Positions 25,805 through 34,282 of a stretch of 64,000 bases of DNA are shown one piece after another (positions within the stretch are counted from its first letter, which is position 1; every line of letters starts with the position of its first letter). The DNA is taken from positions 1-64,000 of the forward strand of contig CAYNFH010000004.1 in assembly GCA_964396385.1 (NCBI GenBank), written 5' to 3'. The position numbers and the translations under genes were made by a program. The notes below the pieces were generated by a model. It saw nothing but the letters and a program-made list of their open reading frames with translations. It was not told the DNA's origin and made no database searches. Source of the DNA: CAYNFH01 sp964396385 (GTDB lineage: Bacteria > Armatimonadota > Chthonomonadetes > Chthonomonadales > CAJBBX01).

Positions 25805-27901
25805 ATGGGATTCGTCCGTACCGCATACGCTTGCCTCCGTCCGGCCGTAGCAATGGCCCTGACCGCGCTTTCCTGTTCGGCCTTCGGAGCGACCACCTAC
25901 TACGTCTCCGCGAGCGGCAGCGACAGCAACTCCGGCACGCAGGCCGCACCATTCCGCCAGATCCGTGCAGCCATAGCGGTCATGCAGCCAGGCGACACGG
26001 CGCTGGTGGGGGACGGCTCCTATCTGGGCTTCACCATGAGCGGTATGAACGGCACTGCCTCGGCGCCAATCACGATAAAGGCAACGGGAACCGGGGCGCA
26101 GGTGACCGTCACCACAGACCGGACGGACAATCGCGATACTATCCTCATCAGCCTCTCAAGCTACATTGTGATAGACGGGCTGACCTCCTTCAACGCGAAC
26201 CGGGCGGCGGTACGGATCGACCAGAGCCCTCACGTCACCGCGAAGAACGGAAAGTTCGGCAACAACACCACCTGGGGCATCTTCACGGACTTCTCGGACT
26301 ACCTGGACCTGGAGAACAATGAGTGCTACGGCTCGGTGCAGCAGCATGGGATCTACGTTTCCAACACGTGCACCAACCCCATAGTGCGAGGGAACCGCTG
26401 CCACGATAACTACGGCAGCGGCATCCACATGAACGGGGACGTGAGCCAGGGAGGAGCCGGGATCATCACCGGAGCCCTGGTGGAGAACAACATCATCTAC
26501 AACAACGGCGTGGGAGGCGGCTCCGGCATCAACATGGATGGGGTGCAGAGCTCCGTCATCAGAAACAACCTGATCTACAACAACCACGCCAGCGGTATCT
26601 CCGCCTATCAGATAGACGCGGCTCAGGGACCCAAGAACGATGAGTTCTACCACAACACCGTGGACATGGCCTCCGATGCGCGATGGGCGCTGCATATCGA
26701 GCAGACGGCAGGCCCCATGACGGTCCGGAACAATATCTTGAACAACCTGAACCCGAACCATGGCGGCATCGACTTCAACACGCCCAACGACATAGCCAAC
26801 ACGGATAGTGGCTACAACATCATGGACCGGGTATCGCCGGACGATAGCTCCGTAGTTTCCCTCGCTGACTGGCAGTCGCAGGGCCATGAGGCAGGCTCGT
26901 TTTCCGCCACCGACTCGAGCTTGTTCGCCGCGAGCGGATCCGGCAACTACCACCTGAAGGCCGGCTCGCCCGCCATCGACAAGGGACAGACCCTCTCCTC
27001 CGTGACTGTCGACATGGAGGGGCACAGCCGCCCGCAGGGCGCCGCCTCGGACATCGGCTGCTACGAGTACCCGCAGGCCACGGTCAATCCGCACGTGCTG
27101 TGGAACAACTCCGGCAAGATCTCTCTCTGGACGGTGACCGGCCCGAACCAGCCGAATCCCACCGACTACGGTCCGTTCCCCGGCTGGTCCGCTATCGGCA
27201 TGGCATCGGGCAGCCCGGACCAGTACGTGCGGGTGCTGTGGCGCAGCGATTCGGGGGCCATCTCGCTTTGGACCGTCACCGCGCCGGGTACGTTCACCTA
27301 TCTGGACTACGGCCCCTACGCGGGCTGGACGGCCGCCGCGCTCGCCGTGGGCGGAGACAACCAGCCGCGCGTGCTCTGGGTGCGCACGGACGGCAGGATC
27401 TCCCTCTGGACCGTCCACGCCGACGGCACCTTCGCCACGGACGACTACGGCCCTTTCGCGGGCTGGCAGCCGGCGACGCTCGCGGTAGGATCGGACAACC
27501 ACCCGCGCATCCTGTGGGTCTATCAGCCGGACCAGCGGATAAGCCTCTGGACCATCACCGGCCCGCAGACCTTCTCGTACGATAACTACGGCCCCTTCCC
27601 AGGCTGGTCCCCCACCATGATGGCGGTGGGCGGGGACAACCTCACCCGCATTGGATGGGTGAACGGGAGCCAGCTCTCCCTCTGGGCAATCACCGCGCCG
27701 GGCACGTTCACGCACGACGACTACGGCCCCTACCCCGGCTGGACGGCCCAGCTTCTGGCGGTGGGCGCGGACAACGAGCCGCGCGTCCTCTGGAATAACT
27801 CCGGCAAGATCTCCCTCTGGAGCATCACGGCGCCCGGCCAGGAGCAGAGCCAGGACTACGGGCCGTACGCCGGCTGGTCCCCCGTTGCGCTGACACCGTG
27901 A
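25805..27901 (+). CDS. secreted right-handed beta-helix protein with six-repeat propeller-like tail
   Basis: A 698-residue exported protein: signal peptide (1-29), then a parallel beta-helix (about 30-420) opening with TTYYVSASGSDSNSGTQAAP and rich in N-x-I-Y-N-N turns, as in pectate lyase-like and polysaccharide lyase proteins. Residues about 425-698 contain six repeats of about 45 residues, each with VLW-x-ISLW-T-V/I, DYGPF/Y and GW, which could close as a six-bladed propeller for carbohydrate or surface binding. The first and sixth repeats share the identical string VLWNNSGKISLW. ATG 25805 follows GGAAGG. It probably works with the adjacent GH43 enzyme outside the cell. Catalytic residues are not identifiable. 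Confidence 0.85.
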   Translation: MGFVRTAYACLRPAVAMALTALSCSAFGATTYYVSASGSDSNSGTQAAPFRQIRAAIAVMQPGDTALVGDGSYLGFTMSGMNGTASAPITIKATGTGAQVTVTTDRTDNRDTILISLSSYIVIDGLTSFNANRAAVRIDQSPHVTAKNGKFGNNTTWGIFTDFSDYLDLENNECYGSVQQHGIYVSNTCTNPIVRGNRCHDNYGSGIHMNGDVSQGGAGIITGALVENNIIYNNGVGGGSGINMDGVQSSVIRNNLIYNNHASGISAYQIDAAQGPKNDEFYHNTVDMASDARWALHIEQTAGPMTVRNNILNNLNPNHGGIDFNTPNDIANTDSGYNIMDRVSPDDSSVVSLADWQSQGHEAGSFSATDSSLFAASGSGNYHLKAGSPAIDKGQTLSSVTVDMEGHSRPQGAASDIGCYEYPQATVNPHVLWNNSGKISLWTVTGPNQPNPTDYGPFPGWSAIGMASGSPDQYVRVLWRSDSGAISLWTVTAPGTFTYLDYGPYAGWTAAALAVGGDNQPRVLWVRTDGRISLWTVHADGTFATDDYGPFAGWQPATLAVGSDNHPRILWVYQPDQRISLWTITGPQTFSYDNYGPFPGWSPTMMAVGGDNLTRIGWVNGSQLSLWAITAPGTFTHDDYGPYPGWTAQLLAVGADNEPRVLWNNSGKISLWSITAPGQEQSQDYGPYAGWSPVALTP

Positions 27902-27921
27902 AATCCCTTATACCTTATCGG

Positions 27922-27944
27922 CGATGGGCTTGAACTGCCCATCG
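27922..27944 (+). terminator. Hairpin after the beta-helix gene
   Basis: CGATGGGC (27922-27929) and GCCCATCG (27937-27944) pair over 8 base pairs with a 7-base loop, 21 bases after the stop. It marks the left edge of the low-GC island. Confidence 0.5.
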
Positions 27945-28071
27945 GGGAGCAGGTGGGCGACCGAAACGCCAATCACAGGAGTCGTCCACACTGACGGCGA
28001 AACTCTCCTTCACGACGGTGCACTTCGAGGACATGTTCTTTAATACAGAATGCCCGAGGAGCGACGTAAGA

Positions 28072-28728
28072 ATGCCGGTAGCTGTACTCCATAGCGGCGG
28101 TCTCGACTCTACTGTTTGCCTCCTCCTGGCTTTGCGGGACGGGAAACAGCCGGTCAGCATTGGCGTGGAGTACGACCAGTCGCATGTGGTTGAGTTGCAC
28201 TACGCAGGCGAGCAGTGCAAGAGGCTAGGCGTCGAGCGAAGAGTTATCTCCGTACGATGGAATAAGCCAACTCGAAACATACCGCTGGATCGCAGCCCTG
28301 AGGAAATGCGGAGCGGCGTTTCACCTGCATTCCTGCCTGCGAGGAACCTGGTGTTCCTCGCTCTAGCCGCGGCGGAAGCTGCTGCAATGACCGCCAGCGA
28401 GATCTGGATCGGGGTAAATTCAGTTGACTTCTCAGGATACCCGGACTGCCGAAGTGAGTTCATCGCAGCGTTTGACGCGGTGCTCGATGCTGCGGTACCT
28501 GGCGGTCCCCGGGTCGTTGCGCCACTTCAGAATATGCGAAAGGCAGAAATCGCCCTCATGGCTCAGCAATACGGGCTGAGGCCAGGAGACACATGGAGCT
28601 GCTATCGCCCACAGGGCGATCCTGCGCAACCCTTTCCTTGTGGTCGGTGCGACGCTTGCATCCTGCACGCCGAAGCTTGGCAAGAGGTAGTCGACCAAGC
28701 ACCAGACGCGGCCGAGCGAAGCAAGTGA
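28072..28728 (+). CDS. QueC-like 7-cyano-7-deazaguanine synthase (second copy, island gene)
   Basis: A 218-residue PP-loop enzyme. SGGLDST (residues 7-13) is the ATP-pyrophosphatase loop; PARNLVFLALA and IGVNSVDFSGYPDCR are QueC signatures; the zinc-binding Cys set is SCY plus CGRCDAC. All expected catalytic elements are present, so it should be able to make preQ0 from 7-carboxy-7-deazaguanine, or a variant reaction. ATG 28072 has GAGGAG upstream. A canonical QueC with QueD and QueE lies at 61.3-63.0 kb, so this copy is redundant for queuosine. QueC-like enzymes also occur in antiphage systems (Qat, type IV CBASS) and DNA 7-deazaguanine modification clusters. It opens the lower-GC island. Confidence 0.85.
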   Translation: MPVAVLHSGGLDSTVCLLLALRDGKQPVSIGVEYDQSHVVELHYAGEQCKRLGVERRVISVRWNKPTRNIPLDRSPEEMRSGVSPAFLPARNLVFLALAAAEAAAMTASEIWIGVNSVDFSGYPDCRSEFIAAFDAVLDAAVPGGPRVVAPLQNMRKAEIALMAQQYGLRPGDTWSCYRPQGDPAQPFPCGRCDACILHAEAWQEVVDQAPDAAERSK

Positions 28729-28828
28729 TGGTCCTATTGCGGTAGCCTGTGGTGCTCGCCATCGGTACCACTCCCGGCCGGAGTTGGAGCTCAACCGCCT
28801 GCTGGACCGCTTCGGCTTCTTTATCGCC

Positions 28829-30097
28829 ATGGCAAACGTCTACTTGGTGTCTTGCGCCAAGACCAAACGCGACTATCCAACTCGGGCCGACAGGCTCTAC
28901 GCGTCTCCGCTGTTTGACAAGAGCCGCGCACTTGCAGCGGCTCGTGCGGACAAGTGGTTCATCCTGTCGGCGAAGTACGGCCTCCTCGACCCGTGTCAGG
29001 TGGTAGAGCCATACGACGAATCGTTGCGACAAATGACAGCACCTGCGCGTCGACTCTGGGCAGAGCGAGTCATGAATGCTCTCAAGCCGCACTTAGGGCC
29101 CGGTGACACCGTGACGGTCCTGGCCGGCAGCGCGTACTCCACGCACATCGCGTCATGCCTTAGCCAATTCGGCGTGTCCGTAATCCAACCGCTCGCAGGC
29201 CGTTCCCTGGGCGATCGACTACGATGGCTCAACCTCCAGCTGCTGGATGAGTCGGCTAGCAGCGACCTTAACCGTCTTTACAACTTGCTCGACCGGCTAG
29301 CCGAGGGCGTGGGGGGCCCGAGGTCAGTTGCCCAGGCTCGCGTTGGGGACAAGTGGCCCCGGCGCGGCCTCTACCTGTTCTTCGAACCTGGAGAATACCG
29401 CGCGCACACGGACTCGCAATTGAGAATCGTGCGAGTAGGAACTCACGCCGTGAGTACAGGCTCAGTTTCCACCCTCTGGGGCCGGCTCCGTGCCCATAAG
29501 GGAACCGGCGATGGAAACGGAAACCATCGCGGATCCATTTTCCGCTTGCACGTCGGGTCCGCGCTGTTGGCTCGCGGCGACATAGCTCCCTCAGTCCCAA
29601 CGTGGGGTGCCGGTCACACCGCGCCCAGATCTGTACGAGAAGCTGAGTCCCATATCGAAAGAAGCGTAACAGAGTATATTGGCGCCATGTCTATTCTGTG
29701 GCTTAACGTTGACGATGTGCCTGGCCCGGCGAGCGACCGGGCCTACCTTGAGCGGAACATCATCGCACTGGTCAGTAATCGGCAGCAACCGGCCGACCCC
29801 CCTAGCGGGAGCTGGCTAGGCCGATGGAGTCCGTATCATGCCATCAGAGAGAGCGGTTTGTGGAACCTACGCCACACGTTGGATACCTACGACCCCCTCT
29901 TTCTCGGCGTGCTCGAGCTCTACGTACAAGTCACACTGGGCGAGCTCCCTCTGCCGGCCGGCTCCATGGCACCTAGACAGCGTTCCGGCCGTGGCTCCAA
30001 GCCGTCTGACCGCACGTCCGAACCATCACTATTCGACAAGGAGATCCACCCCGATGTCGCTGACAACGAGGGCTACGGTACTCAAGAAGTATCCTAG
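28829..30097 (+). CDS. DUF6884-like domain fused to GIY-YIG-like domain
   Basis: A 422-residue protein. Residues 1-135 open with VYLVSCAKTKR and contain WFILSAKYGLLDP and VEPYDESL, the features of DUF6884-like proteins, reminiscent of small domains attached to archaeal tRNA-guanine transglycosylases. Residues about 180-370 look GIY-YIG-like: RGLYLFFEPGEYR, RIVRVGTHAV and LWGRLRAHKG, suggesting nucleic acid cleavage or binding. The C-terminal 40 residues are disordered. ATG 28829 is chosen over an upstream TTG; neither has a clear ribosome site. Its end overlaps the SIR2-like gene by 44 bases. Domain calls are by eye, and activity is inferred. Confidence 0.65.
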   Translation: MANVYLVSCAKTKRDYPTRADRLYASPLFDKSRALAAARADKWFILSAKYGLLDPCQVVEPYDESLRQMTAPARRLWAERVMNALKPHLGPGDTVTVLAGSAYSTHIASCLSQFGVSVIQPLAGRSLGDRLRWLNLQLLDESASSDLNRLYNLLDRLAEGVGGPRSVAQARVGDKWPRRGLYLFFEPGEYRAHTDSQLRIVRVGTHAVSTGSVSTLWGRLRAHKGTGDGNGNHRGSIFRLHVGSALLARGDIAPSVPTWGAGHTAPRSVREAESHIERSVTEYIGAMSILWLNVDDVPGPASDRAYLERNIIALVSNRQQPADPPSGSWLGRWSPYHAIRESGLWNLRHTLDTYDPLFLGVLELYVQVTLGELPLPAGSMAPRQRSGRGSKPSDRTSEPSLFDKEIHPDVADNEGYGTQEVS

Positions 30098-31664
30098 ACC
30101 AGTTCTCGCAATGCGAGCGGCGAAGCGGAACAACATGCTGGGCCTAATACTTGGTGCCGGTACGAGTAAGGGCTTCAAACTGCCGATGTGGGAGGACCTC
30201 CTCGCAAACCTCGCAGCCGACCCGAGGGTAAGTGGCAAAGCTGTCTACGATCCGAAGCAAAACGTTACTGCTAGAGCGGAGATGCTATATCGCCACTTCG
30301 CGGCTGCCAAGAGCGCCAGCTATGGAACCTCGGCTATGGATCCGAGAGCGCTCGATCGTCGCATTCGGGGGGAGTGGTTCGAGGTTATCCGGGAGCTCCT
30401 GTATGCGAACCTACCCCCGCCGGACGGCAAGTTCCATCGTGCGCATCCCTATCTGTCGGAATTCCTCGAGATCATCATCCAGTCGCCGCTCACCGTGACA
30501 TACAACTTCGACAGCTGCATCGAAATGATGCTCGATGACTACCAGAAGGCGATGGCTCGAACTGAACGCCTCTACGAAGTCATATTTGACACCTACACTC
30601 CTTACCAGCGTCACAACGGCGTTATCTACCACCCGAACGGATTCCTGCCGGCAAATAAGCTTGAGGCGTTCAGCGACTCCATTGTATTCTCAGAAGAGCA
30701 GTTCGGCGACCAACTGCTCGACAGCGTAGCGGGCAGGTATTCGTCGCTGGCACACCACCTATCAAAGCATACGTGCCTGCTCTTGGGCGTCTCATTGAAC
30801 GACGAGACACTCCGCCACCTGCTCCACGCAAATGCTCGGATGAGCCCGGGTCATTACCACTACTGTGTAGAGTACCTGTCGGCGCCCGATGCTATGACGA
30901 ACGAGGCGAAGGCAAGCCTATCCGAGTACAGGTTCGACATCTACAACCTCATAACCCTGTTTCTGACTGAGCCCGAAATAAAGGCCCTGGGCCAGTTGTT
31001 AACGTGCGACCTGGAGGCTCTTCGCAATGATGCGGGCCGTGCCAGAATCCCGCTAGTCTGGGTCTACTACATCACGGGCATCCCTGGCACTGGTAAGACC
31101 ACTGTTTGCCGCCATTTAGGCGACCTCATCACACTTGGCGAGTGGCTTGAAGCACCGCTCGACCTCCTATCCACCGACTATACTTCTCTGACGAGTCCGG
31201 AGCGTGAGAAGGTAGATGCGTGGGTCGCCAACCAATTTGTGGAGAAGAACATGGCACTCCTAAGTGTACCAGAGGGCGTTATCGTCGTTGATCGCTGCCC
31301 ACTGGATCCACTCGCGTTCGTAGACACTCCCGACAGGCCCGCGAAGGCCTCGGCATACGGGCCACAGTTCCAACGTGGCCAGTCGGACAGGCATCCGGTT
31401 GCTGGAAGTGTCCTTATTCTTACGGCGGATCCGGTGGAGGTTTCGGCCCGGCTGGAACGACGGCAAGGGGAGCGCAAGGACCCTAAGTACCTTGAGAAAC
31501 TCCAGGTCAATCACCTTGATATCTATAAGGCTCCCAGGGTCGTGCTCATGGATACGAGGGCACTAACGCTGGACCAACAGATTCGTTCTATCGCGCGTTA
31601 CATACATCGTGAAAAGTACGCGGAGGTCGATATCAGTGCGCGTCTGACGGAGCTGACGCATTGA
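30054..31664 (+). CDS. SIR2-like domain fused to a P-loop kinase-like domain
   Basis: A 536-residue fusion. Residues 28-290 are SIR2-like: LGLILGAGTSKG (NAD-binding loop), VTYNFDSCIE, IYHPNGFLP, VFSEEQFG and TCLLLGVSLND, the order seen in SIR2 NAD hydrolase domains of bacterial defence proteins (ThsA, DSR and related). The position where most have His-Gly reads Asn-Gly, so NADase activity is uncertain. Residues about 340-510 are a P-loop kinase-like domain: GIPGTGKTTVCR (Walker A), VIVVDRCPLDP and a LERRQGERKDP lid, similar to nucleotide or thymidylate-type kinases. ATG 30054 follows AAGGAG. It overlaps both neighbours, implying one translational unit. Confidence 0.78.
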   Translation: MSLTTRATVLKKYPRPVLAMRAAKRNNMLGLILGAGTSKGFKLPMWEDLLANLAADPRVSGKAVYDPKQNVTARAEMLYRHFAAAKSASYGTSAMDPRALDRRIRGEWFEVIRELLYANLPPPDGKFHRAHPYLSEFLEIIIQSPLTVTYNFDSCIEMMLDDYQKAMARTERLYEVIFDTYTPYQRHNGVIYHPNGFLPANKLEAFSDSIVFSEEQFGDQLLDSVAGRYSSLAHHLSKHTCLLLGVSLNDETLRHLLHANARMSPGHYHYCVEYLSAPDAMTNEAKASLSEYRFDIYNLITLFLTEPEIKALGQLLTCDLEALRNDAGRARIPLVWVYYITGIPGTGKTTVCRHLGDLITLGEWLEAPLDLLSTDYTSLTSPEREKVDAWVANQFVEKNMALLSVPEGVIVVDRCPLDPLAFVDTPDRPAKASAYGPQFQRGQSDRHPVAGSVLILTADPVEVSARLERRQGERKDPKYLEKLQVNHLDIYKAPRVVLMDTRALTLDQQIRSIARYIHREKYAEVDISARLTELTH

Positions 31665-32161
31665 GCGACCAGCCAGACAAAGCCTCCAGGCACGGCTCCC
31701 GCCATCGAGTGTACCTAGCGGGCCCGCTTTTTAGCCGGGCCGAGCGTGAGTTCAACGGATTTCTGAAGCGGGAGCTTTCAGTTTACTTCGATGTATTCCT
31801 ACCCCAGGAGGACGGTTGCCTCTTGGCTGAGATGACACGCAACGGCATTCCTCCCGAACAGGCATCTAGGCGTGTTTTCGAATGCGACATTGCGGAGCTC
31901 GACCGATGTACGATACTCGTCGTCGTACTAGACGGGCGAGCGGTTGACGAGGGAGCTGCATTCGAACTCGGTTACGCCTTTGCAAAGGGGAAGACGTGCG
32001 TTGGCCTCCAGACTGATGAGCGACGACTCTTACGATGCGGCAACAACCCGATGATAGATGGTCCATGCAGCCGGCTGTTTCATAACGTTGACGCACTGCT
32101 GGCATGGGCGGATCAAGTCAGCACTGTGGGTCTTCAGGCGTATGTCGCCTCGGAGGGATAG
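31661..32161 (+). CDS. nucleoside 2-deoxyribosyltransferase-like protein
   Basis: A 166-residue protein starting at TTG 31661, overlapping the previous stop (TTGA). VYLAGPLFSRAEREFN near the start and DEGAAFELGYAFAKGK (residues about 104-120) match the nucleoside 2-deoxyribosyltransferase/DUF4406-like fold; the second motif carries the catalytic Glu. Family members exchange or cleave bases on (deoxy)nucleosides and related nucleotides. The domain also occurs as a base-processing enzyme in NAD or nucleotide-signal-dependent defence loci. Position between the SIR2-kinase and the Nudix gene suggests joint nucleotide processing. Confidence 0.78.
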   Translation: MSDQPDKASRHGSRHRVYLAGPLFSRAEREFNGFLKRELSVYFDVFLPQEDGCLLAEMTRNGIPPEQASRRVFECDIAELDRCTILVVVLDGRAVDEGAAFELGYAFAKGKTCVGLQTDERRLLRCGNNPMIDGPCSRLFHNVDALLAWADQVSTVGLQAYVASEG

Positions 32162-32174
32162 TAGAGTTCGACAG

Positions 32175-33248
32175 ATGTCCATTGTAGATTCCACAGCTCT
32201 CTTTTGGGAGCACCATTCCGACCTTCTGAATGAGTTCCGAACTTCGCAGCGCAGTTCAGCCGACCCAATTGGCAAGTTGCTCCGCGAGACGTGTAGCTCA
32301 CCAACCGCGACGGTCGAGAGAGCCTTTGCCTTGGCGAAAGACATGATCCCCGCGGCTCAAGAGGGGGATTTTCGGGTACTCGAGTCTCTTGGACGCGATA
32401 CAGTGTGGACAGCGCTGGTATATATGGAAACTTGGGGGCGTGATGATAAGGTCACTTCAGGAGAATTGGATGGTTCAGAGGAAGTGGATCCACGTCGGAG
32501 TCAGTTAGAGCGGCTCGAAGCGCTAGTCAAAGAGAAAGGCCATGACTACAACTCGGGCGGCGTGCCTATCCTCTCTTACTTCGTTTGGCAGGAGCGGAGC
32601 ATCGTACACGAGATCCACAAGAGGGCGCAACGTCTTTACTCGATAGATAGAGCAGGTAGCGCGAAATTCGAAGGGGCTGCTTCAACGGCATTCGACCTGT
32701 GCTCCTTCGCACTGTTTCTGCTGGCCTACCTACGGACGTTCGGTCAGGACCCGCTTAACCGCTATACCATCTGCTCCTATGGGTACATCGATGCGATTGT
32801 GGGTACTCTTTGCTACCTCAGGCGCGATGGACTGACGCTTGTGCTGCGCTCCGATGATCGCAGGACCGGAGCCTGTAACGGTCTGGGCGGCAAAGTTGAA
32901 GGGGCGGAGACACCTCGTAGCTGCGCAATGCGCGAGATTGCGGAGGAGTGCGGCCTTCAGGTGACGGACTTGGCACTCAGAGGAATTGTCACAGTTGTTG
33001 GTGAGAGGACATGTCCGTGGCACCTGTTCATATACACAGGGTCGGATTGGGTAGGTGAACCTCGTGAATTGACCAGTCATGGCACTTTGGAATGGGTCCC
33101 TGATCACGACCTCCCGCAGTTGTCGCTAGGGCAGGGTGACCGCTACTTCCTAGAGCGGTTGGATATGCTTGGTTGGTTCGAGGGAGTATTGGAGTACAGG
33201 GATGGGGCATTGGTCCGGCACGACTTCGTCCAGCACGGCGACGGATAA
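32175..33248 (+). CDS. DUF1599-like domain fused to Nudix hydrolase
   Basis: A 357-residue fusion. Residues about 90-200 resemble the nucleotide-modification-associated DUF1599 domain (KEKGHDYNSGGVPILSYF, FDLCSFALFL), named for its link to phage base-modification genes. Residues about 205-350 are a Nudix domain with a complete box, G-x5-E-x7-REIAEECG (residues 239-260), which binds Mg and cleaves nucleoside diphosphate derivatives. It may clean up or convert a modified nucleotide. ATG 32175 is 13 bases after the previous stop. GC content is visibly near 50 percent in its first part, far below the flanks. Confidence 0.75.
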   Translation: MSIVDSTALFWEHHSDLLNEFRTSQRSSADPIGKLLRETCSSPTATVERAFALAKDMIPAAQEGDFRVLESLGRDTVWTALVYMETWGRDDKVTSGELDGSEEVDPRRSQLERLEALVKEKGHDYNSGGVPILSYFVWQERSIVHEIHKRAQRLYSIDRAGSAKFEGAASTAFDLCSFALFLLAYLRTFGQDPLNRYTICSYGYIDAIVGTLCYLRRDGLTLVLRSDDRRTGACNGLGGKVEGAETPRSCAMREIAEECGLQVTDLALRGIVTVVGERTCPWHLFIYTGSDWVGEPRELTSHGTLEWVPDHDLPQLSLGQGDRYFLERLDMLGWFEGVLEYRDGALVRHDFVQHGDG

Positions 33249-33393
33249 TTAGGCTCGCAGGCAGCCGGCCGGCGGAAGAGGGACCGTTTCCTGTACGTTT
33301 TTTGTCCCGATGGTTCGCGAGGGTTGTGCCACCAAGTTTGCCGGCGGCGAAACATCCCTTTCTTCTTGGATTCTAGGCTGAGGAGGCCGCGCT

Positions 33394-34251
33394 TTGCTCG
33401 CGCTGCACATCACTCAGGATGAAATAGACGCCCGGACAATTCGGCCGGACCACCTGCAAGCCGCTGTCAAGGCGGTCCGGCAGGATGGGCTGGTGGTGCT
33501 CAACAATGTGGTTGCAGAGGAGCACCTGGATCTGCTGCACGCACGGATGGTGGAGGACCTGGAGCTCCTCCAAAGCCGGCCGGACGCGCCGTTCAACTGG
33601 AACACCGGCAACATTCAGCAGGACCCGCCCCCCTTCCCGCCCTTCCTGTTCCGTGACGTGCTCGTGAACGATGTGGTGGTGGCTGTCACCCAGGCCATCC
33701 TGGGTAAGGGTGTGAAGAACGCGTACTACAGCGGCAACACCGCGCTTAACAGCACGGAGCGGCAGCCCGTCCACGTGGATACGGGCCAGCTATGGGCCAA
33801 CCTGGCGGTGGCGCACCCCGCCTTCGGCCTGGTGGTTAACGTGCCGACCGTGGACATGACCGCGGAGAACGGCAGCACCGAGATATGGCCCGGGACGCAC
33901 CTGGACACAACCATCTCCGTCCATGACGAGCTGGAGCTACCTGCAGGGAAAGTGGAGCGCAGGCGCGCGGAGGCCCCGCCCATCCAGCCCACCGTCCGCC
34001 GCGGTGCCGCCCTCATCCGGGACCTCCGGCTCTGGCACGCAGGCATGCCCAACCGTACCACCACGCCGCGGCCCATGATCGCCATGATCCACTACGCCCG
34101 CTGGATGGACACGGGCACGCCGCTGCGGTTCCCGGCCGGCACGGAGCCGATCTTTGCGGACAGCCCGCTAAGGACCTGCGCCCGCTTCGTAGACGAGCCT
34201 ATCGACTACATCCGCGCGCCGCAGGCGTACAAGTACGGGGTTGAAGGTTGA
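33394..34251 (+). CDS. phytanoyl-CoA dioxygenase family protein
   Basis: A 285-residue Fe(II)/2-oxoglutarate oxygenase starting at TTG 33394, with AGGAGG seven bases upstream. QPVHVDTGQLW gives His-x-Asp (H127, D129); LRLWHAGMPNRTTTPRPMI gives the distal His and Arg. It closes the right side of the low-GC island and returns to high GC. The last residues (YGVEG) and the stop come from repeat element L. The downstream GH43 gene is the paralogue of the GH43 at 24663, which also lies after a PhyH-like gene. Confidence 0.87.
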   Translation: MLALHITQDEIDARTIRPDHLQAAVKAVRQDGLVVLNNVVAEEHLDLLHARMVEDLELLQSRPDAPFNWNTGNIQQDPPPFPPFLFRDVLVNDVVVAVTQAILGKGVKNAYYSGNTALNSTERQPVHVDTGQLWANLAVAHPAFGLVVNVPTVDMTAENGSTEIWPGTHLDTTISVHDELELPAGKVERRRAEAPPIQPTVRRGAALIRDLRLWHAGMPNRTTTPRPMIAMIHYARWMDTGTPLRFPAGTEPIFADSPLRTCARFVDEPIDYIRAPQAYKYGVEG

Positions 34252-34255
34252 AGGA
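34238..34255. repeat. Repeat element L (GGTTGAA units)
   Basis: GGGGTTGAAGGTTGAAGG, two tandem units, same arm as element A, placed exactly on the stop codon of the dioxygenase gene. Confidence 0.7.
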
Positions 34256-34282
34256 CTTAGGGATAGATCAGAAGTAGGACGT

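Noticed and set aside
26156..27715. 519-codon open frame opposite the beta-helix gene
   Set aside because: Antisense shadow caused by the regular GC-rich repeats of the propeller tail; no recognisable protein.
27902..28071. preQ1-type riboswitch in front of the island QueC
   Set aside because: Only a simple 8-bp hairpin after the previous gene is visible; no C-rich loop/A-rich tail pseudoknot pattern.
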